NCBI RefSeq assembly: GCF_019930585.1
Contig: NZ_CP082839.1
Location: 1,612,001-1,676,000 of the forward strand
DNA from: Sphingomonas nostoxanthinifaciens
GTDB lineage: Bacteria > Pseudomonadota > Alphaproteobacteria > Sphingomonadales > Sphingomonadaceae
Reading direction: 5' to 3'
DNA: 64,000 nucleotides
Shown here one piece after another: positions 53,514-62,511 of the stretch (positions are counted from its first letter, which is position 1; every line of letters begins with the position of its first letter). Position numbers and translations under genes: made by a program. A model generated the notes under the pieces. The model made no database searches, was not told the origin of the DNA, and worked only from the letters and a program-made list of their open reading frames with translations.

Positions 53514-55460
53514 TCAAGCGTAAAGCGCGTCCGAATCGCTGGTCGATCCGGTCTCGTTGTCGGCTGTGCCGGTGTTACGGGAAAATGGTTGACGATCCGG
53601 TAAGGGCTGGCGCTGCTGTCCGCTCGCTTGCTGCTGCTGGGGCGAGGCGCCGCCGCTGCCATTCCAGGAGGAGTTGGACGAACCGCTCTGCTGCTGCTGT
53701 GGGCGGTTGAGATCGACATGTGTCTCGCTGATCTTCAGGCCCTGCGCGCGCGCCTCGGCGACCAATTTTGGCTGCGCGTCGACCAGCAGGTTGCGTGTAT
53801 CGGCGCTGTCGGTCGTCATCCGCACCGCCGCGCCGTCAGACCCTTGCGAGATCGTCACCGCGAGCGCGCCGAGATGGGCGGGCGAGAGCTTGAAATTGAG
53901 ATCCTTGCCGGTGCCGGCGCTGCCCACGATGTCCTTGGTCAGCTGGTCGAGCCACTGGCCATCGTGCGCGACGTTGAGCTGCTGCTGCAGCGCCACGTCG
54001 GCGACGCTCGGCGTGCCATTGGCGTTGGAGGCGGCGATATCGGTTCGGCGATCGGTGCCGGTGGCTGCAGCTGCGGCGACCGGCGCGGCTGCAGTGCCGC
54101 CCGACGTGTCGCGCTGCGTACCGGCCCGGTCGTCACGATCCTTGGAGCGATCGTTCGCAGAGCGCGCGTCGGCGCGGTTCGGGGCGGCGGCAGGCGTGCC
54201 GGAGCCGGCGTCGCGGATTGCGGCGGGCGAGGCGGTTCGCTGATCGACGCGCGCCGGCTGCGGACCCTTGGCGGCAACGGGACTTGGAGCGGCGGTGCCG
54301 GTCGCGGGCGATGTCGCGGCGGACGCGATCCCTGCAATCCCCGTCAGGTCGCTGGGTGGGGATGGAGGAGCGACCGATGCTGCGCCGGTGTCGGCGGCGG
54401 GGGCCTGGGCAGGTGTCTGTCCCGCGGCGGTCGGTGCGGTGGGCGCCCCCGTTCCGTCTGCTGACGGCTGCAATGCAGCCGAGGTGTCGGAGGGTGGAGT
54501 CACAGCGACGGTCGCCGCTGCCGGAGCCGCATTTGTAGCCGTTACCGGCGAAGGCGTCGGCACCGTCGCGGCAGCACTGTCGGTCTGGGCCGGGACGGTC
54601 GTCGCGGCGGTCGACGTTGCCATGGCGGCGGTCGGCGCCGAGGGCGTTCCGGTCGAAGGCGCTGCGAGCGGCACCACGATGGCCTTGGGCGCGTCGTCGG
54701 AGCGGGCCTGGATGGTCGTATCGGTCGGAGCGGATGCCAGTGCGGAGCCGGGCGAGGGCAGGGCGACGTTGGTGGCGGCGCCGGGTTTCTGCATGGGAAC
54801 AGGAATAGGCAGCGCGGTCGATGGCGAAACGGTCGGCGCCGCGGCGGATGCCATATTGCCCGCATTCTGCATCGTCCGGATCAGGTCGCCCAGCGGCCCC
54901 GCCGGCGTACTCGCCGGATCGGCTGCCGGTGTGGTCGTGTCGGCGGTTCCGGATGGCTGGCCGGGCGTGGCGGCGGTCGGGAGCGTCGACTGGCCGATGG
55001 CCGATGGGGTCACTGCCGCGCGGGCCATCGCCATCATGCTGGTGGAGGCGGTCGACAGCTTCGCCTGCGGCTTGGCCGTCGCGACCGACGCGGCGCCCGC
55101 CGCCTGACTGGCGACAGTCGGCGCCAGCGCGAGGATCGCCGACAGGCCCGCGCTGATCGCATCGCCGAGCGGATCCTGCGACTCCGACGCCTTGGTGGCA
55201 TCGTCGTCGTTCGACGCGCCGTCTTCGGTCGTCTTCGTCTTGCCGGCGGCAATTGCGGGCATGAGGGTGGGGTTGGTGGCGGCCGTGCGATCCGGCTGGG
55301 GCGGGGCGGCCTTGGCCATCAGGTCGGCGAAGGGGTTGGCGGCGCTGCCATCGGTCGGAAATGTGGTCGTCCCGGCGGTCGGGTCGGTCTTCCCGGCCTT
55401 CTCGACCTTACCGGTCTTGATCGCGCTCGACGCGCCGAGTGCGAGGGCGAGTTCAGCCAC
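53514..55460 (-). CDS. fliK: Flagellar hook-length control protein FliK
   Basis: A 648-residue protein of the usual FliK design. A long low-complexity N-terminal ruler region is extremely rich in Ala, Pro, Thr and Ser (about residues 60-480). The C-terminal Flg_hook domain (DFKLSPAHLGALAVTISQGSDGAAVRMTTDSADTRNLLVDAQPKLVAEARAQGLKISETHVDL-like, about 515-580) triggers the export specificity switch. A Gln/Ser/Asn-rich tail follows. The length is above the ~400 residues of enterobacterial FliK. It overlaps fliJ by eight bases. Confidence 0.92.
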   Translation of the reverse strand: MAELALALGASSAIKTGKVEKAGKTDPTAGTTTFPTDGSAANPFADLMAKAAPPQPDRTAATNPTLMPAIAAGKTKTTEDGASNDDDATKASESQDPLGDAISAGLSAILALAPTVASQAAGAASVATAKPQAKLSTASTSMMAMARAAVTPSAIGQSTLPTAATPGQPSGTADTTTPAADPASTPAGPLGDLIRTMQNAGNMASAAAPTVSPSTALPIPVPMQKPGAATNVALPSPGSALASAPTDTTIQARSDDAPKAIVVPLAAPSTGTPSAPTAAMATSTAATTVPAQTDSAAATVPTPSPVTATNAAPAAATVAVTPPSDTSAALQPSADGTGAPTAPTAAGQTPAQAPAADTGAASVAPPSPPSDLTGIAGIASAATSPATGTAAPSPVAAKGPQPARVDQRTASPAAIRDAGSGTPAAAPNRADARSANDRSKDRDDRAGTQRDTSGGTAAAPVAAAAATGTDRRTDIAASNANGTPSVADVALQQQLNVAHDGQWLDQLTKDIVGSAGTGKDLNFKLSPAHLGALAVTISQGSDGAAVRMTTDSADTRNLLVDAQPKLVAEARAQGLKISETHVDLNRPQQQQSGSSNSSWNGSGGASPQQQQASGQQRQPLPDRQPFSRNTGTADNETGSTSDSDALYA

Positions 55461-55878
55461 GGCGCGATCCTTTATCGTTGCGCGGGCGCAGTCCTGCCAG
55501 CATGCGATCCTCGATCATCTGCTGGAGCTGCGCCACCGCGCGACCCTCCAGCCGTTCGGCGCTTTCGCGCGCGATATGGGCGTCGCGCCGCTCGCCGGCC
55601 TTGGCGGCGGCGATGAGGCGCGCGCTGACGATCGAGTCGCTCAGGCCGCTGCGCACCTGGTCGAGCCGGGAGCCGAGTTCGGCGGAACTTGCCAGCGAAG
55701 CCGCGCTGATCGGTCCGGCCGTGGCAGACAGGCTGTCGCGCAGGCCGCGCAACCGTTCGGCATTGCCCTCGAGCTGGACGACCTTGCCTTCCGCCTGCGC
55801 CGCCGCACTTACCGCGTGCAGGTGCTGGACCTGACGGACACGGGCAATGCGGGCGCGGCGATCGGCAAGGGCTTTCAT
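55453..55878 (-). CDS. fliJ: FliJ-like flagellar export chaperone
   Basis: A 141-residue predicted all-helical coiled-coil protein (RRARIARVRQVQHLHAVSAAAQAEGKVVQLEGNAERLRGLRDSL, then RRDAHIARESAERLEGRAVAQLQQMIEDRM). Sequence identity to characterised FliJ is low; the call rests on size, coiled coil and position between fliI and fliK. FliJ acts as the central stalk of the FliI ATPase. ATG 55878 overlaps fliI by four bases. Confidence 0.83.
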   Translation of the reverse strand: MKALADRRARIARVRQVQHLHAVSAAAQAEGKVVQLEGNAERLRGLRDSLSATAGPISAASLASSAELGSRLDQVRSGLSDSIVSARLIAAAKAGERRDAHIARESAERLEGRAVAQLQQMIEDRMLAGLRPRNDKGSRRG

Positions 55879-57200
55879 GCCCCGAAGTTATCGACCAACA
55901 CAGTTATCGAGGCGTTAAGGTCGAACAATTCCTTCTGATCCTGGCGCAAAAATTCCAGGATCAGCGGATGATGGGCGATCGCGGCATCGGTCATCGGATC
56001 GCTGCCTTCCTTGTAGGCGCCCATCAGGATGAGATCGCGATTCTCTTCGTAGGTCGACCACAGGCGGCGCAGCGTGCGCGCGGCGACGGCGTGTTCGGGC
56101 GAGACGATGTCGGTCATCACGCGGCTGAGCGATTTACCCACGTCGATCGCGGGGAACACGCCCTGCTCGGCGAGTGCGCGCGAGAGAATGATGTGCCCGT
56201 CGACGATCGCGCGTGCGGTGTCGACGATCGGGTCGGAATTGTCGTCGCCGTCGGCCAGCACGGTGTAGAGCGCGGTGATCGAGCCGCCGGTGCGCACGTC
56301 GACGCCGGCGCGTTCGCACAGGCGCGGGATCAGGCCGAGCGCGGAGGGGGGATAGCCCTTCATCGTCGGCGGCTCGCCGAGCGAAAGGCCGATCTCACGC
56401 TGGGCGTGCGCGACGCGGGTGAGCGAGTCGATCAGCAGCAGCACGCGTTTGCCCTGATCGCGAAAATATTCGGCGATCGCGGTGGCACGCATCGCCGCGC
56501 GCAGGCGCAGGATCGGCGGGTGATCCGCCGGCACCGCGACCACGGCGGTCTTGTGGCGCACGCCGTCGAGCTTGGTGGCGAGAAAATCGGAGACTTCGCG
56601 GCTGCGCTCGCCGACCAGGCCGACAACGATCACGTCGGCCTTGGCGCCCTGCAGCATCTGCCCCATCAGCACCGACTTGCCGACGCCCGAGCCGGCGGCG
56701 ATGGCGATGCGCTGGCCGACGCCCGCGGTCAGCAGCGCGTTGATCGCGCGCACGCCGAAGTCGAACGGTTCGGTCACCCGGTCGCGGTCGAGCGGGTTGG
56801 AGCGGCGGCCGGCGAGGGGCCAGCGCGCGCGCGTGGCGATCGGGCCCTGGCCGTCGATCGGATTGCCCAGCGCGTCGACCACGCGGCCGAGCAGTGCTTC
56901 GCCCACATCGACGGTGGTGCCGCGCCGGTCGGGCTCGACCCGCGCGCCGCACGCATGGGGGGCATCGGCGTCGAGCGCCATCAAGAGGGTGCGATCGCCA
57001 CGGAAGCCGACTACCTCGGCCAGCGCCGCATGCCCGTCGGCGTCGATCACGCGCGCGTTCGAGCCGACGGGCTCGCGAAAGCCCGTCGCCTCCAGCATCA
57101 GCCCGTCGTAGGACGCGAGGCGACCGATCCGACGCGGACCCGCGCCGCCGATCGTGATTTCCTCGAGCATCGCGGCAGCGCGATCCGCGATCAGGCTCAA
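55875..57200 (-). CDS. fliI: Flagellum-specific ATP synthase FliI
   Basis: A 441-residue hexameric export ATPase related to F1-beta. Key motifs: GRLASYDGLMLEATGF N-terminal barrel, GRVVDALGNPIDGQGP, Walker A AGSGVGKSVLMGQML, LVGERSREVSDFL, Walker B RVLLLIDSLTRVAHAQREIGLSLGEPPTMKGYPPS and SITALYTVLADGDDNSDPI. TTG 57200 overlaps the fliH stop as TTGA and gives family length; ATG 57170 is the alternative. It works with FliH and FliJ. Confidence 0.95.
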   Translation of the reverse strand: MSLIADRAAAMLEEITIGGAGPRRIGRLASYDGLMLEATGFREPVGSNARVIDADGHAALAEVVGFRGDRTLLMALDADAPHACGARVEPDRRGTTVDVGEALLGRVVDALGNPIDGQGPIATRARWPLAGRRSNPLDRDRVTEPFDFGVRAINALLTAGVGQRIAIAAGSGVGKSVLMGQMLQGAKADVIVVGLVGERSREVSDFLATKLDGVRHKTAVVAVPADHPPILRLRAAMRATAIAEYFRDQGKRVLLLIDSLTRVAHAQREIGLSLGEPPTMKGYPPSALGLIPRLCERAGVDVRTGGSITALYTVLADGDDNSDPIVDTARAIVDGHIILSRALAEQGVFPAIDVGKSLSRVMTDIVSPEHAVAARTLRRLWSTYEENRDLILMGAYKEGSDPMTDAAIAHHPLILEFLRQDQKELFDLNASITVLVDNFGA

Positions 57201-57850
57201 CGCGGGGCGCCCATGCGGTCGAGCGCGGTACGCAATTTGTCGAGCCGTACGGCGGGGCCGTCCTCGACCCAGCCCGCGCCCGTCTCCAGCAGGATCGCGC
57301 CGCGCGCCAGCGCCGGATCGGCGATGATCGCGACGTCGAGCTGCGCGCCTGCGAGCTGCGCCGCATCGTCCGGGTTGAGGCGCAGCCGCGACGGGCCGGT
57401 TTCCTCGACGATCAGCGCGGCAATGGCAGTCGTGCGCGCTTCGAGCGTGGCGGCGCAGATCTCGACTTCGCCGACCACCTGCGCGACCAAGCGGCGCACC
57501 GTCTCCGCCAGCAATGCGGCGAGCGCTGCCGGTGGCTCGGGCTGCAACACGTCGAGCGATTGGGCGAGGTGTGCGAGCGCGCGACGATCTTCGTCCAGCT
57601 CGGCTTCGGCGATGCGGCGGCCTTCTTCCAGCCCCTGGGCAAATCCTTGCGCGATCAGCGTCTCGGCTTCTGCAACCGGCACGATCTCCTCGACCGGCGC
57701 AGGTTCCGGCTCGGGGCCGCGCGGCGAGGTCCAGGCCGAGAAACCGCCGATAGTGCTCGCCGGCGCCGCGGTGAAGCGGCGCTCGGACGGGCGGGTCCAC
57801 GCCGGTACGCGCTCGGCCGTGCTGAACGCTTCATGGTTCGGCTCAAACAT
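57197..57850 (-). CDS. fliH: Flagellar assembly protein FliH
   Basis: A 217-residue ATPase regulator. An N-terminal Pro/Glu-rich part carries the FliN-binding-type aromatic residues (FSAWTSP). A helical stretch with small-residue repeats follows (IAQGFAQGLEEGRRIAEAELDEDRRAL, the GxxxG-like region), then a C-terminal domain resembling the V/F-ATPase peripheral stalk (LLAETVRRLVAQVVGEVEICAATLEARTTAIAALI, RLRLNPDDAAQL). It overlaps fliG by eight bases. Confidence 0.9.
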   Translation of the reverse strand: MFEPNHEAFSTAERVPAWTRPSERRFTAAPASTIGGFSAWTSPRGPEPEPAPVEEIVPVAEAETLIAQGFAQGLEEGRRIAEAELDEDRRALAHLAQSLDVLQPEPPAALAALLAETVRRLVAQVVGEVEICAATLEARTTAIAALIVEETGPSRLRLNPDDAAQLAGAQLDVAIIADPALARGAILLETGAGWVEDGPAVRLDKLRTALDRMGAPR

Positions 57851-58877
57851 AATCGTCGCCCTTGCCGCCGAGGTTGATCGTGCCTTCGGCCGCCAAGCGG
57901 CGGGCGATGGAGAGGACTTCCTTCTGCGCCTCCTGCACCTCGGCGAGGCGCATCGGGCCCTTCTCGATGATCGCGTCCTGGATCGACTGCGCCGCTCGGC
58001 TGGACATGCAGCCGTAGATCTTGGTCGTCATCCGCTCGTCGACGCCCTTCAGCGCCACGACCAGGATCTCGCTGTCGACCGAGCGCATCAGCGTGCCCAT
58101 GCTCTTGTCGTCGAGCGCCATCAGGTTGTCGAACACGAACATCTCGTCCTCGATCGAACGGGCGAGGTTCTTGTCGAGCTTCTGCAGCGCCTTGATGATG
58201 CGCTGCTCGGCCGTCTTGCGCGTGTTGTTGACGATCTGCGCCGCTTCGCCGGTCCCGCCGCGCCGCGTGGCGCCGCCCGATTTGGCGGGTGCGATCGGGC
58301 GCATCAGCAGTGCCTCCAGATCCTCCAGCGCCTCGGCGGTGACCGGGCCCATCGTCGCGACGCGCTGGATCAGGTCGGCCTGGATCTCTTCGGGCAGGAG
58401 CTGCAGCACGTCGGCCGCGACCGCCGGATCGAGATGGGCGAGCACCAGCGCGATGATCTGCGGATGCTCATGCTCGACCAAAGCGGCGATGGTGCGCGTG
58501 TCCATCCACTTGAGCGCGTCGAGGTTGGCGGCGCGCGCCGGCGGGGTGATGCGCTGGAGCATGTTTTCGGCGCGCTCGCTGCCGAGTGCCTTTTCCATCA
58601 TGCCGCGGATCTGGCGATCCGAACTGAAGCCCAGCGTCGTGCGCTTCTTGGCGCGATCGACGAACTGGTCGAGCACCTTGTTGACCTGGACTTCCGACAC
58701 GTCGGCGACGTTGAACATCGCGCCGCCCAGATGCTGTACTTCCTGCGGGTCCAGCCGGCCGAGGAGCTGCGCCGCCTCGTCCTCGCCCAGGAGCATCAGC
58801 AGGATCGCGGCGGCCTCGCTGCCAAGCGGCTCGGAGGCGCTTTCGCCGGCGACGATTTCAGGATCGGCCTCGGCCAT
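57843..58877 (-). CDS. fliG: Flagellar motor switch protein FliG
   Basis: A 344-residue C-ring rotor protein. N-terminal FliF-binding domain (AAAILLMLLGEDEAAQLLGRLDPQEVQHLGGAM), middle domain with the EHPQ motif (ALVEHEHPQIIALVLAHLDPAVAADVLQLLPEEIQADLIQRVATM) and C-terminal stator-interacting domain (EDEMFVFDNLMALDDKSMGTLMRSVDSEILVVALKGVDE) with charged helix residues. It follows fliF by one base. Confidence 0.96.
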   Translation of the reverse strand: MAEADPEIVAGESASEPLGSEAAAILLMLLGEDEAAQLLGRLDPQEVQHLGGAMFNVADVSEVQVNKVLDQFVDRAKKRTTLGFSSDRQIRGMMEKALGSERAENMLQRITPPARAANLDALKWMDTRTIAALVEHEHPQIIALVLAHLDPAVAADVLQLLPEEIQADLIQRVATMGPVTAEALEDLEALLMRPIAPAKSGGATRRGGTGEAAQIVNNTRKTAEQRIIKALQKLDKNLARSIEDEMFVFDNLMALDDKSMGTLMRSVDSEILVVALKGVDERMTTKIYGCMSSRAAQSIQDAIIEKGPMRLAEVQEAQKEVLSIARRLAAEGTINLGGKGDDYV

Positions 58878-58878
58878 T

Positions 58879-60603
58879 CTATTCGGCTCCGCCCGGCATG
58901 TCGGCGCGGATCAGGTCGCGCACCACCAGAGCGGCACGGTCGGGATCCTGGCGCACGAAGTTGCGGATCAGGGCGGCGCGGTCGGCATAGCCGGGCGCGG
59001 CCTCGATCATGTCGAGCGTGACGCGCTTTTCGGGATTGTTGACCGCCTCGTCAGCCAGTGCCGCGGCGATCTGGTTGCCGAGGAACGCCTTGGCCGGCGC
59101 ATTCTCGATCGCGGCGGGCGCCGCTGCGGCCGAAGCATCGGCCTTCGCCTTGCGCGTCAGCAGCGGCCGGGCGATGCCGAAAAAGGCGAGCGAGGCGATG
59201 ATGAGCGCCGTGCCGTTGCGCGCCGCGACCGGCGTCCACGACGCCTCGTACCATTTCGCCTTCAGCTCGGGTGCGGCATCGGCGAAGGCGCGCGAGGAAA
59301 GCGCGAACTGGTCGCCGCGCTGCTGGTCGAAGCCGACCGCGCCCTTCAGCAACTGCTCGATCTGCTGCATCTCGGCGACGCCGCGCGGCTTCGCGCCCTG
59401 CTTCAGTGCGACCGCGACCGACAGGCGCTTGAGCGAGCCGACCGGGTTCTTGGTCACCGATACTTCGTGGCCGAGCTGGAAGGTGCGGTCATATTGCTCG
59501 CTGGTCTTGCCCTGGGCCGCCGCGGCGGTTGTGCCGGCCTGAGCGGTGGCAGGAGCGGTCGCGCCGGGGACGGCCGGGGTGGTCGTCTGGTTCGGCATGG
59601 TCGAAACCTGCGCGGCGGTCGGCGGGGAGTTGGCGATGGCGCCGGGGATGCCGCCGGGGGCGGGATTGCCGTTCGCGCCGTTATTCTCCCAACCGCCCTT
59701 TTCCGCAGCGACCACGCCCGAGTCCTTCGGGAAGCTCTCGCGGGTCGCCTGGGTCTCGGCGAAGTCGAGATCGGCATGGACCTCGGTGGTGAAGCCGTCG
59801 GCGCCGACCAGCGGGGTCAGCAGCTTGGCGATCGCGTCCATGTAGCGCTGCTCGGTCTGCGACTGCAGATCGATCTGGCGATCGGTGGTGCTGTCGCCGC
59901 CCTTGCGGCTGAGCAGATGGCCGGCCTGATCGACGACGGAGACGTTGTCGGGCGAAAGGCCCGGCACCGACGAGCCGACGAGATTGACGATCGCGGAAAC
60001 CTGTCCGTCGGACAGCGCCCGGCCCTGGCGCAGCGTGAGCATCACCGATGCCGAGGCCGGTGCCTGATCGCGCACGAACACGCTCGGCTGCTCGGCGGCG
60101 AGGTGGACCTTGGCGGCGGCGACGGCATCGATCTGCTCGATCGTGCGGGCGAGGTCGAGTTCGCGCGCACCGCGCAGCCGCTCGCCCTCGACCGCACGCG
60201 ACGCGCCCATCGGCAGCGACGAGATCATCGCGTCGCCGTCGGGCGCGCTCTTGGGCAGCCCGGCCTGGGCCAGCACCATCTTGGCGCGGTAATAGTCGTT
60301 TTCGTTGACCGTCAGCGTGCCGCTGTCGCGGTCGAGCGTGTAGGCGACGCCCGACGACTTGAGCGTGTCGGCGACCGAAGCCTTGTCTTGGTCCGACAGG
60401 CCGGCGAACAGGTCGCGCTGCGGCCCCTTGGCGAAGGACGTCCACGCGAGCAGCGCGATCAAGATCGCGCCGGCGATGCCGACGAACGGCAGGCTCTTCG
60501 CCACCGCCGGCTGGCGGGCGAAGCCCCTCACGCGCTCCAGCATCGCATTGGGGGTGGCGCCGGCCGTAGCGGCCACGGGGACGGGGAGGGTCGTGTCGCT
60601 CAT
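58879..60603 (-). CDS. fliF: Flagellar MS-ring protein FliF
   Basis: A 574-residue inner-membrane ring protein with two transmembrane helices (LPFVGIAGAILIALLAWTSF near residue 40 and GTALIIASLAFFGIARPLL near 470). Ring-building motifs lie between (LFAGLSDQDKASVADTLKSSGVAYTLDRDSGTLTVNENDYYRAKMVLAQAGLP, ELDLARTIEQIDAVAAAKVHLAAEQPSVFVRDQAPASASVMLTLRQGRALSDGQVSAIVNLVGSSVPGLSPDNVSVVDQAGHLLS). The C-terminal FliG-binding tail ends QDPDRAALVVRDLIRADM. It follows fliE by one base. Confidence 0.96.
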   Translation of the reverse strand: MSDTTLPVPVAATAGATPNAMLERVRGFARQPAVAKSLPFVGIAGAILIALLAWTSFAKGPQRDLFAGLSDQDKASVADTLKSSGVAYTLDRDSGTLTVNENDYYRAKMVLAQAGLPKSAPDGDAMISSLPMGASRAVEGERLRGARELDLARTIEQIDAVAAAKVHLAAEQPSVFVRDQAPASASVMLTLRQGRALSDGQVSAIVNLVGSSVPGLSPDNVSVVDQAGHLLSRKGGDSTTDRQIDLQSQTEQRYMDAIAKLLTPLVGADGFTTEVHADLDFAETQATRESFPKDSGVVAAEKGGWENNGANGNPAPGGIPGAIANSPPTAAQVSTMPNQTTTPAVPGATAPATAQAGTTAAAAQGKTSEQYDRTFQLGHEVSVTKNPVGSLKRLSVAVALKQGAKPRGVAEMQQIEQLLKGAVGFDQQRGDQFALSSRAFADAAPELKAKWYEASWTPVAARNGTALIIASLAFFGIARPLLTRKAKADASAAAAPAAIENAPAKAFLGNQIAAALADEAVNNPEKRVTLDMIEAAPGYADRAALIRNFVRQDPDRAALVVRDLIRADMPGGAE

Positions 60604-60604
60604 A

Positions 60605-60958
60605 TCAGACCGGCATGCTCATGATGTCCTTGTAGGCGGACAGGAGTTTGTTGCGGACTTGCAGGGTCGCCTGGAAGCCGACCGAGGCCTGCTCGCGCGA
60701 CAACATCACCGCGGCGATGTCGGTCGTCTGGCCGGTTTCGTAGGCCTTCGTTTGGGTCTCGGCATTCGACTGCAGCGAATTGACCGACTGCAGCGCGTTC
60801 TTCATCGCGCCGGTGAAGCTTGCATCGCCCGCGCCCGCGGTGCCCGCCACGCCGGCGATCGGCTGGGCGGCGTCCTGCGCGGCCTTCTGCAGCGCGCTGT
60901 TCTGCTGCAGGATGGCGGTGCGCATCTGCAGCAGGCTGGCGGGGGTGATCGAGGTCAT
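60605..60958 (-). CDS. fliE: Flagellar hook-basal body complex protein FliE
   Basis: A 117-residue MS-ring/rod adapter. Family pattern: SFTGAMKNALQSVNSLQSNAETQTKAYETGQTTDIAAVMLSREQASVGFQATLQVRNKLLSAYKDIMSMPV, the conserved C-terminal half. An Ala-rich N-terminal helix precedes it. It is the first structural gene after the sigma-54 activator, 13 bases downstream of its stop. Confidence 0.95.
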   Translation of the reverse strand: MTSITPASLLQMRTAILQQNSALQKAAQDAAQPIAGVAGTAGAGDASFTGAMKNALQSVNSLQSNAETQTKAYETGQTTDIAAVMLSREQASVGFQATLQVRNKLLSAYKDIMSMPV

Positions 60959-60971
60959 GGCTCAGGCTTCC

Positions 60972-62246
60972 TCAAGCCGCCGCGCGCATGTCGGCGAGGC
61001 GATAGCGCAACGTGCGCTCGCTGATGCCGAGCCGCTGGGCGGCGCGCAGACGATGGCCGCCGGTTGCCTCCAGCGCCTCCTCGATCGCGCGCATCTCTGA
61101 CGAGCGCGCGGCGTCGGACAGGCGCAGCGGGCTAACGGCCGCCGGCTGAGCAGGGGTGGGGGCGTAACGCACGCTTTGCGCCGCGGCGAGCGTGCCGGCT
61201 TCGAGCGTGATGTCCTCGGCGTCGATCCGGTCGCCGGCGCGAAGCAGCAGCGCGCGCTGAAGCACATTCTCCAGCTCGCGCACGTTGCCGGGCCAGCCGT
61301 GGCTCATCAGCCGGTCGATCGCGGCGCCGGTCGGCCAGGGGAAGCTCTCGTCCGCGCCGAGATGGCGCAGCATCAGCGTCGCGGTGATCGCACGCACGTC
61401 CAGCCGACGCTCGGCGAGCGGCTTGAGCATCAGCGGCATCACGTTGAGCCGCCAGTAGAGATCGGCGCGGAACCGGCCTTCGGCGACTTCGGTCGCCAGA
61501 TCGCGGTTGGCCGCAGCGACGATGCGGACGTTGATCGGCACGGGCTTGGTCGCGCCGATCGGCAGAACCTCGCGTTCCTGGATGGCGCGCAGCAGCTTCG
61601 ACTGGAGCGCGAGCGGCAGCTCGGCGATCTCGTCCAGCAGGAGCGTGCCGCCGTCGGCTGCGCGGAACAGGCCCTCGCCCGAACCGGCGGCGCCGGTGAA
61701 CGCGCCCTTCTGGTGGCCGAACAGCATCGCTTCCAGCATCGTCTCGGGCAGCGCGGCGCAATTGACCGCGACGAACGGGCCGCCGGCGCGGCTGCTGGCG
61801 GCGTGGATGAAGCGGGCGAGGCCTTCCTTGCCGGTGCCGGTCTCGCCCAGCACCAGCACGGTCGCGTCCGCCTTGGCGATGCGACCGGCCAGCGTGAGGA
61901 AGCCCGCGCTCTCCGGCTCGCCGCAGGCGGGGCGGCTTGCAGGGCGGATCAGTTCGGCGATCAGCGCGTGGCCGAATGCCATGTCGGAGAAGCCGAAGGC
62001 GATCGCGGCCGGCTGGCCCTTCGCAGCGCGCACCAGGCTCGGCGCACCGTCGCGCAGCGCGAGCAGGATGTCGGTGTGGCGGGCATGCGCGCGCTCGCTC
62101 TCGTCGATGATGCGGATCAGGTCGCGCGGGGCGGGGGTCTCGGCGGCGATGCGGATGGTGGGCAGGCCGACGCCGGCCAGCCAGGCGGCAAGCGCGGGAT
62201 TGGCTGCTGCCGCCTTCTCGCTGATGCCAACCTGACCCATCGCCAC
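60972..62246 (-). CDS. Sigma-54-dependent flagellar transcriptional activator (FlbD/FleQ-like)
   Basis: A 424-residue enhancer-binding protein. Residues 1-110 are a divergent N-terminal domain without a recognisable receiver phosphorylation aspartate. The AAA+ core follows: Walker A GETGTGKE (134-141), GAFTGA (181-186), Walker B GGTLLLDEIAELP, NVRIVAAANRD, RADLYWRLNVMPLML and SHGWPGNVRELENVLQRA. The C-terminal Fis-type HTH is ATGGHRLRAAQRLGISERTLRYRLADMR. FlbD-type proteins activate class II/III flagellar genes in alphaproteobacteria. It heads the fliE-R operon and diverges from flagellin. A second ATG (codon 3) could also be the start. Confidence 0.92.
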   Translation of the reverse strand: MAMGQVGISEKAAAANPALAAWLAGVGLPTIRIAAETPAPRDLIRIIDESERAHARHTDILLALRDGAPSLVRAAKGQPAAIAFGFSDMAFGHALIAELIRPASRPACGEPESAGFLTLAGRIAKADATVLVLGETGTGKEGLARFIHAASSRAGGPFVAVNCAALPETMLEAMLFGHQKGAFTGAAGSGEGLFRAADGGTLLLDEIAELPLALQSKLLRAIQEREVLPIGATKPVPINVRIVAAANRDLATEVAEGRFRADLYWRLNVMPLMLKPLAERRLDVRAITATLMLRHLGADESFPWPTGAAIDRLMSHGWPGNVRELENVLQRALLLRAGDRIDAEDITLEAGTLAAAQSVRYAPTPAQPAAVSPLRLSDAARSSEMRAIEEALEATGGHRLRAAQRLGISERTLRYRLADMRAAA

Positions 62247-62284
62247 GTCTCCATTCGCCCTTCGTCGAGGACGTTCTTACCCGG

Positions 62285-62309
62285 CCATTAACTTAAAAAG
62301 TATTAATGG
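62285..62309. promoter_or_regulatory. AT-rich near-palindrome in the flagellar divergent region
   Basis: CCATTAACTT and AGTATTAATGG are near-inverted around AAAA, the only AT-rich island in the 266-base gap between the activator gene and flagellin. It is a candidate regulator or enhancer site; no convincing -24/-12 or sigma-28 promoter was found beside it. Confidence 0.4.
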
Positions 62310-62511
62310 AACGCGCGCGCATCGCCCCCGTATGCGGGGGCTACGCGAGGGCACGCGTAGGCCAGCCCCTTGGCCCGACGGTAAAATTGGTCCGTTTCGG
62401 CAGCCGTGATTTTTCCTGGTTAAAGCCGGGCTCCCGTCTGCCGTTATCCCTGACGAGGCGGGAACAGGACGGTGTCCGGGCTGCCTGATTTGAGCGGGAA
62501 AGGAACACCTC

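Noticed and set aside
55968..60624. Two very long plus-strand frames antisense to fliI, fliG and fliF
   Set aside because: Same codon-bias artefact; low-complexity Arg/Ala/Gly composition and no start signals, opposite well-identified flagellar genes.
62472..62487. GGTGTCCGGGCTGC upstream of flagellin as a sigma-54 promoter
   Set aside because: GG and GC are correctly spaced but the flanking bases fit poorly and the leader would be only about 17 bases. The nearby TAAA...GCCG pair has wrong spacing for sigma-28. Neither is strong enough to annotate.
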